Assembly (NCBI RefSeq): GCF_041224415.1
Contig: NZ_JBGFFE010000009.1
Location: 1 to 64,000, forward strand
DNA from: Clostridium_B lapidicellarium
GTDB lineage: Bacteria; Bacillota; Clostridia; Clostridiales; Clostridiaceae
Direction: 5' to 3'
Length of the DNA: 64,000 nt
Shown: positions 54,327 to 62,394 of the stretch, piece by piece
How positions within the stretch are numbered: position 1 is the first letter of the stretch
How the letters are laid out: each line of letters starts with the position of its first letter
Notes under the pieces: generated by a model
Database searches by the model: none
Seen by the model: the letters and a program-made list of their open reading frames with translations, nothing else
What the model was told of the DNA's origin: nothing
Position numbers and translations under genes: made by a program

Positions 54327-54364
54327 ATTGATAATTATATCTCATTTAATGTATAATTATCAAT
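54327..54364. promoter_or_regulatory. Symmetrical divergent promoter shared by DUF2284 and LOG genes
   Basis: A perfect 13-bp inverted repeat (ATTGATAATTATA at 54327-54339, its complement at 54352-54364). On each strand it supplies TTGATA, an 18-base spacer and TATAAT: plus strand -35 54328-54333 and -10 54352-54357; minus strand -35 54358-54363 and -10 54334-54339. The two promoters occupy the same 38 bases and face opposite ways, so only one polymerase can bind at once. The half-sites also resemble Fur-type TGATAAT boxes. Confidence 0.65.
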
Positions 54365-54410
54365 TGTACTTGTTTTTCTATATAATAATAAAATCAGGAG
54401 GACTAACAAT

Positions 54411-54974
54411 ATGAAAAGTATATGTGTATACTGCGGTTCAAATTCTGGCATACGTAGAGAATACAGTTCAGCTGCAAGACTGCTCGGGGTGGAACTGTCC
54501 AAAGAGCATATACAGCTCGTATACGGAGGTTCCAGTTCCGGACTCATGGGTCAGGTTTCAAGTGAAGTTTTGAAAAATAGTGGAAAAGTTATTGGAATCA
54601 TTCCGAAAATACTTCTTCCAAACGAGTCACCAAATCAAAACTTAACTAAAACCATCTATGTTGAAAACATGAGTGAAAGGAAGGAAACAATGTCCAGACT
54701 TTCTGACGGGTTTATAGCTCTTCCAGGAGGCCTCGGCACCTATGAAGAACTATTTGACACCATAAGCTGGGCCAGACTTGGAATTCATAAAAAACCCATA
54801 GGACTACTAAACGTAAACCAGTTTTTTGATCCTCTTTTAAAAATGATCGAAAATTCCTGTAAAGAAGGTTTTATAAACAGGCACAGTCTAAAATTTCTGC
54901 TTGTTTCAGAAAATCCTCATGAACTCATAGTCAATATGAAAATTTACGAATCCAGCCGTAACCAAATCACTTGA
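54411..54974 (+). CDS. LOG family protein (cytokinin-type nucleotide phosphoribohydrolase)
   Basis: 187 residues of the LOG/TIGR00730 family. The signature PGGLGTYEELFDTISWARLG (about 106-125) holds the catalytic residues, with GSNSGIR and GGSSSGLMG forming the nucleotide-binding Rossmann-like fold. Homologues cleave AMP-like nucleoside monophosphates to base and ribose 5-phosphate. ATG behind AGGAGGACTAAC. It ends in an 8-base overlap with the convergent spoIIP. Confidence 0.9.
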   Translation: MKSICVYCGSNSGIRREYSSAARLLGVELSKEHIQLVYGGSSSGLMGQVSSEVLKNSGKVIGIIPKILLPNESPNQNLTKTIYVENMSERKETMSRLSDGFIALPGGLGTYEELFDTISWARLGIHKKPIGLLNVNQFFDPLLKMIENSCKEGFINRHSLKFLLVSENPHELIVNMKIYESSRNQIT

Positions 54975-56040
54975 TGATCTGGGCGATTATTCTGGCTATA
55001 TATTTTGTTGAAGCTTTGGATTCATCCGTGGTATTTATCTGGGAGCCAATTTCCATAAGTATTGCATTGCCGCTCATTCCCTGGTTGAAATACCTGGTTC
55101 CATAATTATAATCCAAATTGATACCTCTTGAAAATCCGGGATACAATTTATTTGAAAGATCCACTATCTGGTTTGCCAGCCTCATATTTTCGTTAAAATG
55201 GGGATTTTTCTTAGTCATAACAAGCATGAACTTAGAAACATTTTCTCCATTTAATTTTACCGTTACAGAATTTTTATCTTCGGCATAATCCCTGTGCATA
55301 TCTATTATAAGTTTAAAATCTCCATATTTTTTCAAATATTTATCCAAAGTTACGGAAGATCTTGCATAGCTTTGGGTATATCCCTGGGCATCGTGGACGG
55401 TCGTGTCATTTATTGCAGATATTCCATATTTGTTGAGCTCTGTCACCAGCTGCTGTCCCACGGCACATACATTCTTATTGTCATCAAAACTATTTGCATC
55501 CCCCGGTTTATAACTTTCCGTAGTGTGAGTGTGATAGATAAGTATATCCGGTTTCTCCACATTCATCTTTCTTTTCAAACTCGGATCGAATACATCTGCA
55601 CTACCGGAAGAATTGTCTCCCCTGCTCAAATTTTTACCGTCATTCACTTTGGATATCTGTTTATCATCCAGCTTGAATTCACTTGTACCATTACCTGAAA
55701 CATCCTTTCCCAGAAAAGCCACTTCTCTTCCCAATATACTGAGTGGGCTTTTGGAGTTTATATTGAATGGTTCAAGTATTAGATTTTTTAAAGAAAAATT
55801 ATTTTCCGCCATATCCTCTTCATCAAAACAAGTGGCTTTAACTGCAGGCATTGCATAATTTAATATTTGCACATACATCATATTTCCCCTGACATTTTTA
55901 CTGGGGTTACTGCTGGCTTCAACCAAATAGGGCAGTACAATCACAAATATCAAGCTTATAATCAAATTGAACAACTCAAATCCAGGTTTATCTTTTCTGC
56001 TAAATTTTTTATAATTCAACACATTCACTGCTTTAAACAA
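54967..56040 (-). CDS. spoIIP: Stage II sporulation protein P
   Basis: 357-residue membrane-anchored amidase and endopeptidase that, with SpoIID and SpoIIM, removes septal peptidoglycan during engulfment. A membrane helix at about 24-42 is followed by a linker and the catalytic domain (about 165-357) with LIYHTHTTESY (zinc His), DMHRD and AILMEIGSQ (catalytic Glu). TTG start at 56040; GGGGG lies 14 bases upstream, so a start a few codons later (GTG) is possible. Presence of the gene marks a spore former. Confidence 0.9.
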   Translation of the reverse strand: MFKAVNVLNYKKFSRKDKPGFELFNLIISLIFVIVLPYLVEASSNPSKNVRGNMMYVQILNYAMPAVKATCFDEEDMAENNFSLKNLILEPFNINSKSPLSILGREVAFLGKDVSGNGTSEFKLDDKQISKVNDGKNLSRGDNSSGSADVFDPSLKRKMNVEKPDILIYHTHTTESYKPGDANSFDDNKNVCAVGQQLVTELNKYGISAINDTTVHDAQGYTQSYARSSVTLDKYLKKYGDFKLIIDMHRDYAEDKNSVTVKLNGENVSKFMLVMTKKNPHFNENMRLANQIVDLSNKLYPGFSRGINLDYNYGTRYFNQGMSGNAILMEIGSQINTTDESKASTKYIARIIAQIIK

Positions 56041-56084
56041 AAAGCAGCTTTCCCCCTTTCATAATTGAAATTCGCTGCAGATAT

Positions 56085-57221
56085 CTATCTCTTATCCAAA
56101 ACCCAATAAGCAAAAACAGTGATTGGAATTGTAAATATAAGCCCTATACTGCTCGCAAAAGTTTTTATTACATCCGAAGCAATCATGTCCTGATTTATTA
56201 TATCGGCAAAACTGCTTTTACTTACCATATACCCCAATACCAAGAATACAGCACTGCTGATATAGGCCAGTATCAAAGTAGTCGTCATTGTACCTATAGT
56301 ATCTCTCCCTACACTCATTCCAGCTTTTACAATATTCCTGCTTGAAATTCTCGGGTTGTTTTCTCTCAATTCATTCATGGTTGAAGCTATAGACATGCTT
56401 ATGTCCATAACTGCACCTAAAGTACCAATAAGTATTGACCCAAATAAAATTCCCTTGAAGTTTAAAGTTCCCTTCAAAAGCGAGTCCATAAGCAGCTGGG
56501 CATCTTCCGTCCCAACTCCGGACACACTTGTAAAATTAATATAAATATATGCTATGGCACCTGCTATGATTACTCCACTGCTTGTTCCTAAAATTGATGC
56601 CGTTGTTTTTCTATTAAACCCGCTTACTATGATAAGGCTTATCACCGTTATGGCAATACAAACAGCAGTTGAAACAAGAATAGGGTTATACCCCTGTAAA
56701 ATCAGCGGCAGAAATACTTTTACAATTATCAAACAGGTTATTGCCAGTGTTATCAGGGATTTAAAGCCCTTTATTCCCCCTATTGCAACAATTGATATCA
56801 TAAAAAATACAAGCAAGTGAAATAAGTGATTTTGTCTAACCACCTGGTACACACTCGCTTCATTTATTTTTCCGCTATTATCTTCACTTATCGACAGAAA
56901 TAATTCATCACCTGTTTTAAATTCTATATTATCCGGCTTTGACGGCTGGATAGTATGTATTATATCGACCTTTTCACCTCTATGCTTTCCCTCCAGAACT
57001 TCCACCTTCAACTTTTGCTGCTTTTCCATGACATTTTTCTCTTCACTATTTGCATTGCTCGAGGATCTCACATTCAAAACCTTACCTTTTACCGTATTTT
57101 CTATACTATTGTTCTCACTTTCACTTCCCCCCGCTTTTACTGGAATAGTACAAAATAAAACTATTGGAATTACGAGAAGTACTACAAACAGAAAGCATTT
57201 ACGTATTTTAAACAACTTCAT
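56085..57221 (-). CDS. YibE/F family membrane protein (second copy)
   Basis: About 378 residues. N-terminal signal or helix (about 8-30), extracytoplasmic domain (about 45-130, VEVLEGKHRGEKVDII) and about seven helices with GGIKGFKSLITL, GILIG-type SILIGTLGAVMDISMSIASTM and GMSVGRDTIGTMTTTLILAYISSAV. It is a paralogue of 44856-46019 on the other strand. The ATG at 57221 is only two bases from AGGGG; a TTG two codons later (57215) is better spaced. Located just upstream of spoIIP, 44 bases apart, so possibly co-transcribed. Confidence 0.87.
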   Translation of the reverse strand: MKLFKIRKCFLFVVLLVIPIVLFCTIPVKAGGSESENNSIENTVKGKVLNVRSSSNANSEEKNVMEKQQKLKVEVLEGKHRGEKVDIIHTIQPSKPDNIEFKTGDELFLSISEDNSGKINEASVYQVVRQNHLFHLLVFFMISIVAIGGIKGFKSLITLAITCLIIVKVFLPLILQGYNPILVSTAVCIAITVISLIIVSGFNRKTTASILGTSSGVIIAGAIAYIYINFTSVSGVGTEDAQLLMDSLLKGTLNFKGILFGSILIGTLGAVMDISMSIASTMNELRENNPRISSRNIVKAGMSVGRDTIGTMTTTLILAYISSAVFLVLGYMVSKSSFADIINQDMIASDVIKTFASSIGLIFTIPITVFAYWVLDKR

Positions 57222-57290
57222 CACCCCTAAATTTAATGTTTATTAAATAATATTCAAGTATTTCAAAAATATAACATTGGATTTCGGTAC

Positions 57291-57319
57291 TTGACAAAAT
57301 AAGAATGTGGAAGTATCAT
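57291..57319 (+). promoter_or_regulatory. Promoter of the metal ABC transporter operon
   Basis: TTGACA (57291-57296), 17 bases, TATCAT (57314-57319). A palindromic operator begins four bases downstream. Confidence 0.8.
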
Positions 57320-57322
57320 GTG

Positions 57323-57349
57323 TGTAAATGCAAATCAATTGCATTTACA
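57323..57349 (+). promoter_or_regulatory. Zur-like operator 1
   Basis: A 27-base palindrome with half-sites TGTAAATGCAAAT and AATTGCATTTACA around one central base, 12 of 13 positions symmetrical. It covers the predicted transcription start. The form (TAAATgcaAATnAATtgcATTTA) is close to the Bacillus Zur box (TAAATCGTAAT-N-ATTACGATTTA). The same site occurs upstream of the second binding-protein gene. Confidence 0.75.
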
Positions 57350-57366
57350 TATGGAGGAGTGATAGA

Positions 57367-58320
57367 ATGAAAAAATTTAATATTAAAAGTAAAGCCAATG
57401 GTTTGGAAAAATTATTGGCAATTTTTACTGTAATAATTTTCTTTTCAATCTCTTTAACAGGCTGCGGCGGTCCTTCTTCTGCCAAGTCAGAAAAAACTAT
57501 ACAAGCTGTAGGTGCTGAAAATGAATATGCGGATGTCATAAAACAAATTGGAGGAGAATATGTTTCCGTAACTTCAATCATGAACAATCTAAGTGCTGAT
57601 CCGCATTCATATGAATCCAATACAAAGGATGCAAATGCGGTGAGCAAAGCTGAATTAATCGTTCAAAACGGCATAGGCTATGACGACTTCATGAATAAAC
57701 TGGAATCTGGATCTTCAAATTCAAAGAGAACCGTAATAGATGTTGGAAAATCACTTGGCTATTCTAAAAATACACCCAATCCACATCTTTGGTATGATCC
57801 AAAAGTTATGCCCAAGGTAGCTAAACTCATCGCTGAAAATCTGGAAAAACAAAATCCAGACCAAAAAAAGTATTTCGAGGATAGATTAACTAAGTTCAAT
57901 AATTCCATGAAAGGCTATACTGACGTTTTAAACGAAATAAAGAAAAATTACAGCAAAGCTGGCGTGGCAGTTACTGAACCGGTAGCTGACTATATGTTAA
58001 ATGCAGCCGGAGTGGACACAAAAACTCCCTGGACATTTCAAACAGCTGTGATGAATGGAACGGATCCTTCACCGCAGGACGTTAAAATGCAGCAGGATCT
58101 ACTAAAAAATAAAAAAGTCAAGGTATTTTTATACAACCAGCAGGCGGTGGATGACGCTGCAAAAAATCAATTAAAAATTGCCAGGGCAAATAAAGTCCCC
58201 GTAGTTGGGGTATATGAAACCATGCCTCCTAAACACAATTATCAGACATGGATGGAAGACGAAGCCAAGAATTTGCTTAAAGCTTTGAAAAATGGTGTTT
58301 CCACGGAGAAGATGTCATGA
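57367..58320 (+). CDS. Metal ABC transporter substrate-binding lipoprotein (ZnuA-like), first copy
   Basis: 317 residues from the ATG at 57367, behind GGAGGAG; a longer frame starts inside the operator. Lipobox LTG-Cys33. Cluster A-I binding protein with probable metal ligands His in DPHSYES, His in NPHLWYDP, Glu in VTEPVAD and Asp near GTDPSPQD. No His-rich loop of the Gram-negative ZnuA type. It probably delivers zinc (manganese not excluded). First gene of a four-gene operon, overlapping the ATPase by four bases. Confidence 0.9.
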   Translation: MKKFNIKSKANGLEKLLAIFTVIIFFSISLTGCGGPSSAKSEKTIQAVGAENEYADVIKQIGGEYVSVTSIMNNLSADPHSYESNTKDANAVSKAELIVQNGIGYDDFMNKLESGSSNSKRTVIDVGKSLGYSKNTPNPHLWYDPKVMPKVAKLIAENLEKQNPDQKKYFEDRLTKFNNSMKGYTDVLNEIKKNYSKAGVAVTEPVADYMLNAAGVDTKTPWTFQTAVMNGTDPSPQDVKMQQDLLKNKKVKVFLYNQQAVDDAAKNQLKIARANKVPVVGVYETMPPKHNYQTWMEDEAKNLLKALKNGVSTEKMS

Positions 58321-59144
58321 TGAACTATGATATTCCAGAAAAGAACAAGCCTATATTATCGCTGGATAATATAGGCGTCAATTTCGGTAAAAAACAGGTT
58401 TTGAAAAACATAAATTTCTGCATATATCCCGGCGAGTTTATCGGCCTTATAGGATCAAACGGTGCCGGAAAATCTACCCTGTTAAAGGTTATTCTAGGTC
58501 TACTGCCGCCGAGCAGCGGAAATGTAAATACATTCGATAAAAACGGGAACCCCAAAAAAATTACAATTGGCTACGTGCCTCAAAAGATATATTTGGATCC
58601 TGGTATGCCCTTAAGAGGAAGAGATCTGGCAGCACTTGGACTCGACGGCAACAAGTGGGGAATACCTCTGCCAAGCAAGAAAAAAAACAATAAAGTAAAT
58701 ACGATGCTGGAACTTGTAGATGCAGCCAGATATGCGGATTTCCCGGTAGGCAAACTGTCAGGAGGAGAACAGCAGAGGCTGTTAATTGCACAGGCACTTT
58801 TAACGGATCCACAGCTCTTGTTATTGGATGAACCGCTGTCAAGCCTTGATATCAAAAGTTCCTATGAAATTGTGCATCTTGTCTCACAGATCTCAAACAG
58901 AAGGAAAGTTGCAGTTATTCTGGTGGCCCACGACATGAACCCGCTTTTAGGCGCAATGGATAGAGTATTGTATCTGGCCGGCAGGAGCTCAGTAATCGGA
59001 AAAGTGGATGATATATTCCGCAGTGATGTACTGAGTAAATTGTACGGATATAAAATTGAAGTACTCCATATTAATGGAAGAATTTTAGTCATTGGATCAC
59101 AGAATCCCTCCGATATGAAAGGAGGAAAAGTGAAAGTTGAATAA
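58317..59144 (+). CDS. Metal ABC transporter ATP-binding protein (ZnuC-like)
   Basis: 275 residues with Walker A GSNGAGKS (about 45-52), signature LSGGEQQR, Walker B LLLLDEPLSSLD and VAHDMNP. It energises the two permeases that follow. ATGATG start overlapping the binding-protein stop (ATGA). The insert between Walker A and the signature (KWGIPLPSKKKNNK) is slightly long for the family. Confidence 0.92.
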   Translation: MMNYDIPEKNKPILSLDNIGVNFGKKQVLKNINFCIYPGEFIGLIGSNGAGKSTLLKVILGLLPPSSGNVNTFDKNGNPKKITIGYVPQKIYLDPGMPLRGRDLAALGLDGNKWGIPLPSKKKNNKVNTMLELVDAARYADFPVGKLSGGEQQRLLIAQALLTDPQLLLLDEPLSSLDIKSSYEIVHLVSQISNRRKVAVILVAHDMNPLLGAMDRVLYLAGRSSVIGKVDDIFRSDVLSKLYGYKIEVLHINGRILVIGSQNPSDMKGGKVKVE

Positions 59145-60039
59145 ATTGATAGAATTCATTTTTGCTCCAGGTTTTTTCCAGAGCACAGAGGTAATGAATG
59201 CGCTAACTGCAGGTGTTGTCACAGCCGCAGTATCTGGGATAGTAGGTGTATTTGTGATTCTGAGAGGTCAGTCTTTTGCAAGCCATGCCGTGTCCGACTT
59301 TGGGGGCACAGGCGCAGCCGCAGCATTTTTGCTGGGAATAAATAGCCTGTGGGGATTTATCGGCTTTGGTACTGCTGCAGCAGTATGTATGGAATTTTTA
59401 GGGAATAGATTTAAAGAACGGGATTTAGCTACGGGAATAGTACTTTCAGTAGCTCTTGGAGTTGAGGCATTATTTTTATATTTTGATACAAACCTCACAG
59501 GTAAGGCCAATGCCCCCATGACGGTATTATTTGGCTCTGTTTTCCTGGTTGATAGATTTACAATCCACATGGTAATACTCATAACAGCTATTATTATCAT
59601 AATATTTTTGGCAATATACAGGCCCCTTCTAATGTGTTCCATCGACTACTCCATGGCATTTGTACGTGGAATTAAAGTTTCCATGATAAATTTCATATTC
59701 ATTATTTTAATGTCACTTGTAGTTGAGGAAGACTCCATTATAGTAGGTGCCCTGCTAAGCACTGCACTGGTCATTGGCCCTGCCGCAGCAGCAATTCGCA
59801 TTACCGACAACATCAAAACTGCAATGTTGATTTCAGCAGTTTTAGGTTCAGTATCCATAATATTGGGGATAATTTTATCCTATGACAGTTACCACTGGCC
59901 TCCTTTCGGACGTGGATGGCCCGTAAGTTTTTTTGTTTCAGTTATAATACTGGGCTTTTACCTTGTAGTAAGATTTTACAAAGAATTTTTAAAGCCGATA
60001 GCATCAAAACACAGAGGAGTTGTTGCACATTATGAGTGA
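59137..60039 (+). CDS. Metal ABC transporter permease (ZnuB/MntB family), first
   Basis: 300 residues with about eight helices of the ABC-3 family: GVFVILRGQSFASHAVSDFGGTGAAAAFLLG near the N terminus and the VVEEDSIIVGALLSTALVIGPAAAAIRIT segment. TTG start at 59137, 11 bases behind AAAGGAGG, overlapping the ATPase gene by eight bases. Followed by a second permease with 8-base overlap, so the channel is probably a heterodimer. Confidence 0.9.
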   Translation: MNKLIEFIFAPGFFQSTEVMNALTAGVVTAAVSGIVGVFVILRGQSFASHAVSDFGGTGAAAAFLLGINSLWGFIGFGTAAAVCMEFLGNRFKERDLATGIVLSVALGVEALFLYFDTNLTGKANAPMTVLFGSVFLVDRFTIHMVILITAIIIIIFLAIYRPLLMCSIDYSMAFVRGIKVSMINFIFIILMSLVVEEDSIIVGALLSTALVIGPAAAAIRITDNIKTAMLISAVLGSVSIILGIILSYDSYHWPPFGRGWPVSFFVSVIILGFYLVVRFYKEFLKPIASKHRGVVAHYE

Positions 60040-60826
60040 ATTTATGGTTCATGCATGGATCAGCGGAACTCTTGTGGCCATTTTATGTTCGTTCGTAGGG
60101 TTCTTCATAGTAATTAAAAGTTATTCATTTGTTGCACATGCATTACCTCAAATTGGTTTTGCAGGTGGAGCAGGTGCCATTCTTTTAAACAAAAACCCAA
60201 TTTACGGTTTATCCATATTTGCCGTAATAGGTGCGCTTTTAATAGGAGCTCTCGGAAAAAAGGAACATAATGATGTCATAACAGCTCTCATATTAGTTGG
60301 GGGACTTGGATTTGGTGCACTTTTTCTTGGACTTACAAATAAATATGCAGCCGGTTCTTATGCACTATTATTTGGCCAGATACTCGGTGTCAGTACAGAT
60401 CAAATTTTCAGCACTATTGTACTCACAATTGCCTGTTTGATATGTATGGCTTTTTTGTATAGACCCCTCCTGCTTGAAAGTATTTCAAAAGGTATAGCAG
60501 AATCACGGGGTATATCAGTCAAATTGATAGAAATGCTGTTTATACTGACAGTGGCCCTGGTTACTGCAGCTGCAGTCCCCGTGGTAGGTGCACTGCTGTG
60601 CTTTAGCCTGCTTATAGAGCCCACTGCCGCCAGTATATATATTACAAGCAATCCTTTTAAGGTCATGATATTGTCACTGATTTTTTCAGTATCTACAGTC
60701 TGGATCTCTCTTGTATTTGCCTACTTTTTAGGATGGCCTCTTGGATTTTTTGTATCCGTAATAGGGGCAATTATCTATGCATGTTCAAGGATAATCCATC
60801 ATTTTAAATTGGCTTCTATTTCTTGA
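60032..60826 (+). CDS. Metal ABC transporter permease (ZnuB/MntB family), second
   Basis: 264 residues from the ATG at 60032 (a TTG four codons earlier is too close to the GAGGAG site). ABC-3 family with SFVAHALPQIGFAGGAGAILLN and VVGALLCFSLLIEPTAASIYIT, about seven helices. Overlaps the first permease by ATGAGTGA. The -35 box of the promoter for the next binding protein overlaps its stop codon. Confidence 0.9.
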   Translation: MSEFMVHAWISGTLVAILCSFVGFFIVIKSYSFVAHALPQIGFAGGAGAILLNKNPIYGLSIFAVIGALLIGALGKKEHNDVITALILVGGLGFGALFLGLTNKYAAGSYALLFGQILGVSTDQIFSTIVLTIACLICMAFLYRPLLLESISKGIAESRGISVKLIEMLFILTVALVTAAAVPVVGALLCFSLLIEPTAASIYITSNPFKVMILSLIFSVSTVWISLVFAYFLGWPLGFFVSVIGAIIYACSRIIHHFKLASIS

Positions 60827-60851
60827 CAATAATAAAATTCTAAATTATAAT
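60823..60851 (+). promoter_or_regulatory. Promoter of the second binding-protein gene
   Basis: TTGACA (60823-60828), exactly 17 bases, TATAAT (60846-60851): full consensus. The -35 overlaps the stop codon of the upstream permease. Confidence 0.88.
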
Positions 60852-60855
60852 GGAA

Positions 60856-60890
60856 GATGTGTAAATGCAAATTAATTGCATTTACACATC
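60856..60890 (+). promoter_or_regulatory. Zur-like operator 2
   Basis: The core half-sites are TGTAAATGCAAAT and AATTGCATTTACA (60860-60886), the same as operator 1, and the symmetry extends outward to GATG...CATC, giving 17-1-17 with one mismatch pair. It lies four bases after the -10. Confidence 0.78.
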
Positions 60891-60921
60891 TTTGTTTATA
60901 TATTTTTAAGGAGGTAATAAA

Positions 60922-61848
60922 ATGTTTAAAAAAAATAGGCTGCTCGTACTGGCTGCCATTTTAAGCAGTATCATGTTTATCTTTTCAGGATGTGCCAATT
61001 CAAGTGGTGGTACAACCTCAGGCAATCAAGGCAAATCAAAACCCAAGGTAGTTGTATCCTTTAATGCAATGCGGGAATTTGCTTCAGCCATCGGAAAGGA
61101 CAAAATAGATATAACAACCATAATTCCAAACGGTACTGAGCCACATGATTTTGAACCTACAACAAAAGATCTCAAAGTTTTAAGCAGCGCAGACGTATTT
61201 GTATACAACGGACTTGGAATGGAATCATGGAAGGATAAAGTTATAAATTCTTCAAATAACAAAAAACTGGTTACAGTAGATGCTTCAAAAGGGATAACTC
61301 CAATTAAAAATACCAGCGCAGACGAAATAAAAGAACATGGACAATATGATCCCCATGCATGGATAAGTCTAAAAAATGCCAAAATTCAATCAAAAAACAT
61401 AAAGGATGCCCTGGTTAAAGCTGATCCTTCAAATAAGAATTTTTATGAAAAAAATTACAGGGATTTTTCAAAACAGCTGGACGATCTCTACCGCGAATAC
61501 AGTACAAAATTTTCCAATGTCAAGAATAAAAATTTTGTAACTGGACATGCTGCTTTTGCATATCTCTGCAGAGACTTTGGATTAAAACAAAACAGTGTCG
61601 AAGGCGTATTTGCAGAAGGAGAACCTTCTTCACAAAAACTGGCACAGCTTGTAAATTACTGCAAGCAGAACAATATAAAAACCATATTTGTGGAAGATAT
61701 GGTGAGCCCCAAGGTTTCCAATACCCTGGCAAAAGAAGTGGGAGCAAAGGCAAAAAAAATATACACAATTGAAAGCAAAGAAGACAATAAAAATTACATT
61801 CAAAGCATGAAGTCAAATCTGGAAATGATTTATAATAGTTTGAAATAA
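60922..61848 (+). CDS. Metal ABC transporter substrate-binding lipoprotein (ZnuA/AdcA-like), second copy
   Basis: 308 residues, lipobox FSG-Cys24. Cluster A-I protein with His ligands in EPHDFEP, DPHAWIS and TGHAAFAYL and a probable acidic ligand in the C-terminal half. It resembles AdcA/ZnuA more than the first copy does (the two share only the general fold by eye). It has no ATPase or permease of its own and is separately transcribed under the same operator, so it probably feeds the upstream transporter. ATG behind AAGGAGG. Confidence 0.9.
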   Translation: MFKKNRLLVLAAILSSIMFIFSGCANSSGGTTSGNQGKSKPKVVVSFNAMREFASAIGKDKIDITTIIPNGTEPHDFEPTTKDLKVLSSADVFVYNGLGMESWKDKVINSSNNKKLVTVDASKGITPIKNTSADEIKEHGQYDPHAWISLKNAKIQSKNIKDALVKADPSNKNFYEKNYRDFSKQLDDLYREYSTKFSNVKNKNFVTGHAAFAYLCRDFGLKQNSVEGVFAEGEPSSQKLAQLVNYCKQNNIKTIFVEDMVSPKVSNTLAKEVGAKAKKIYTIESKEDNKNYIQSMKSNLEMIYNSLK

Positions 61849-61908
61849 TATCCGGATGAAACTATGTTATAATAAAAATAAACACAGGCAGGAAGTGATT
61901 CAACCCCG

Positions 61909-62394
61909 ATGATAAGTTTGATTGCGGCTATCAATAAAAAACGTGTAATAGGAAAAGACAACAAGTTGATATGGCACATACCGGATGATCTAAAAAGGTT
62001 TAAAAAATTAACCTCAGGTAAAACCATCATAATGGGGAGAATGACTTTTGAATCACTTCCCAAAATACTGCCCAACAGAAAACATATTGTTATAACAAGA
62101 AACAAAAATTATTTTATTCCGGACAGCAGGGCTGAAGTTGTACATAACATCAGGGACATCATAAAATATAAATATCTGCCGGAAGAGGTGTTCATAATAG
62201 GCGGAGAAAAAATCTACCGACAGATGCTTCCCTACTGCGGTAGAATGTATTTAACTCAGATAATGTCTTCTGAAAGTGGAGATACATATTTTCCGGAATT
62301 CAACACAGAAGATTATAAAATAATTAAACATGAAAAGCACCATTACAACAGCATTGAATATGACTTTTTTACCCTTGAAAGAAAATTGTTCTGA
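61909..62394 (+). CDS. folA: Dihydrofolate reductase
   Basis: 161 residues. Reduces dihydrofolate to tetrahydrofolate with NADPH. Catalytic Asp27 in WHIPDDLKRF, Met20-loop region GKDNKLIW, GRMTFESL for NADPH and IIGGEKIYRQML near residue 97. ATG; the AGGAAGTG site is 12 bases upstream. Thymidylate synthase, the usual partner, is not adjacent. Its stop directly abuts that of the convergent gene (TGATCA). Confidence 0.94.
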   Translation: MISLIAAINKKRVIGKDNKLIWHIPDDLKRFKKLTSGKTIIMGRMTFESLPKILPNRKHIVITRNKNYFIPDSRAEVVHNIRDIIKYKYLPEEVFIIGGEKIYRQMLPYCGRMYLTQIMSSESGDTYFPEFNTEDYKIIKHEKHHYNSIEYDFFTLERKLF

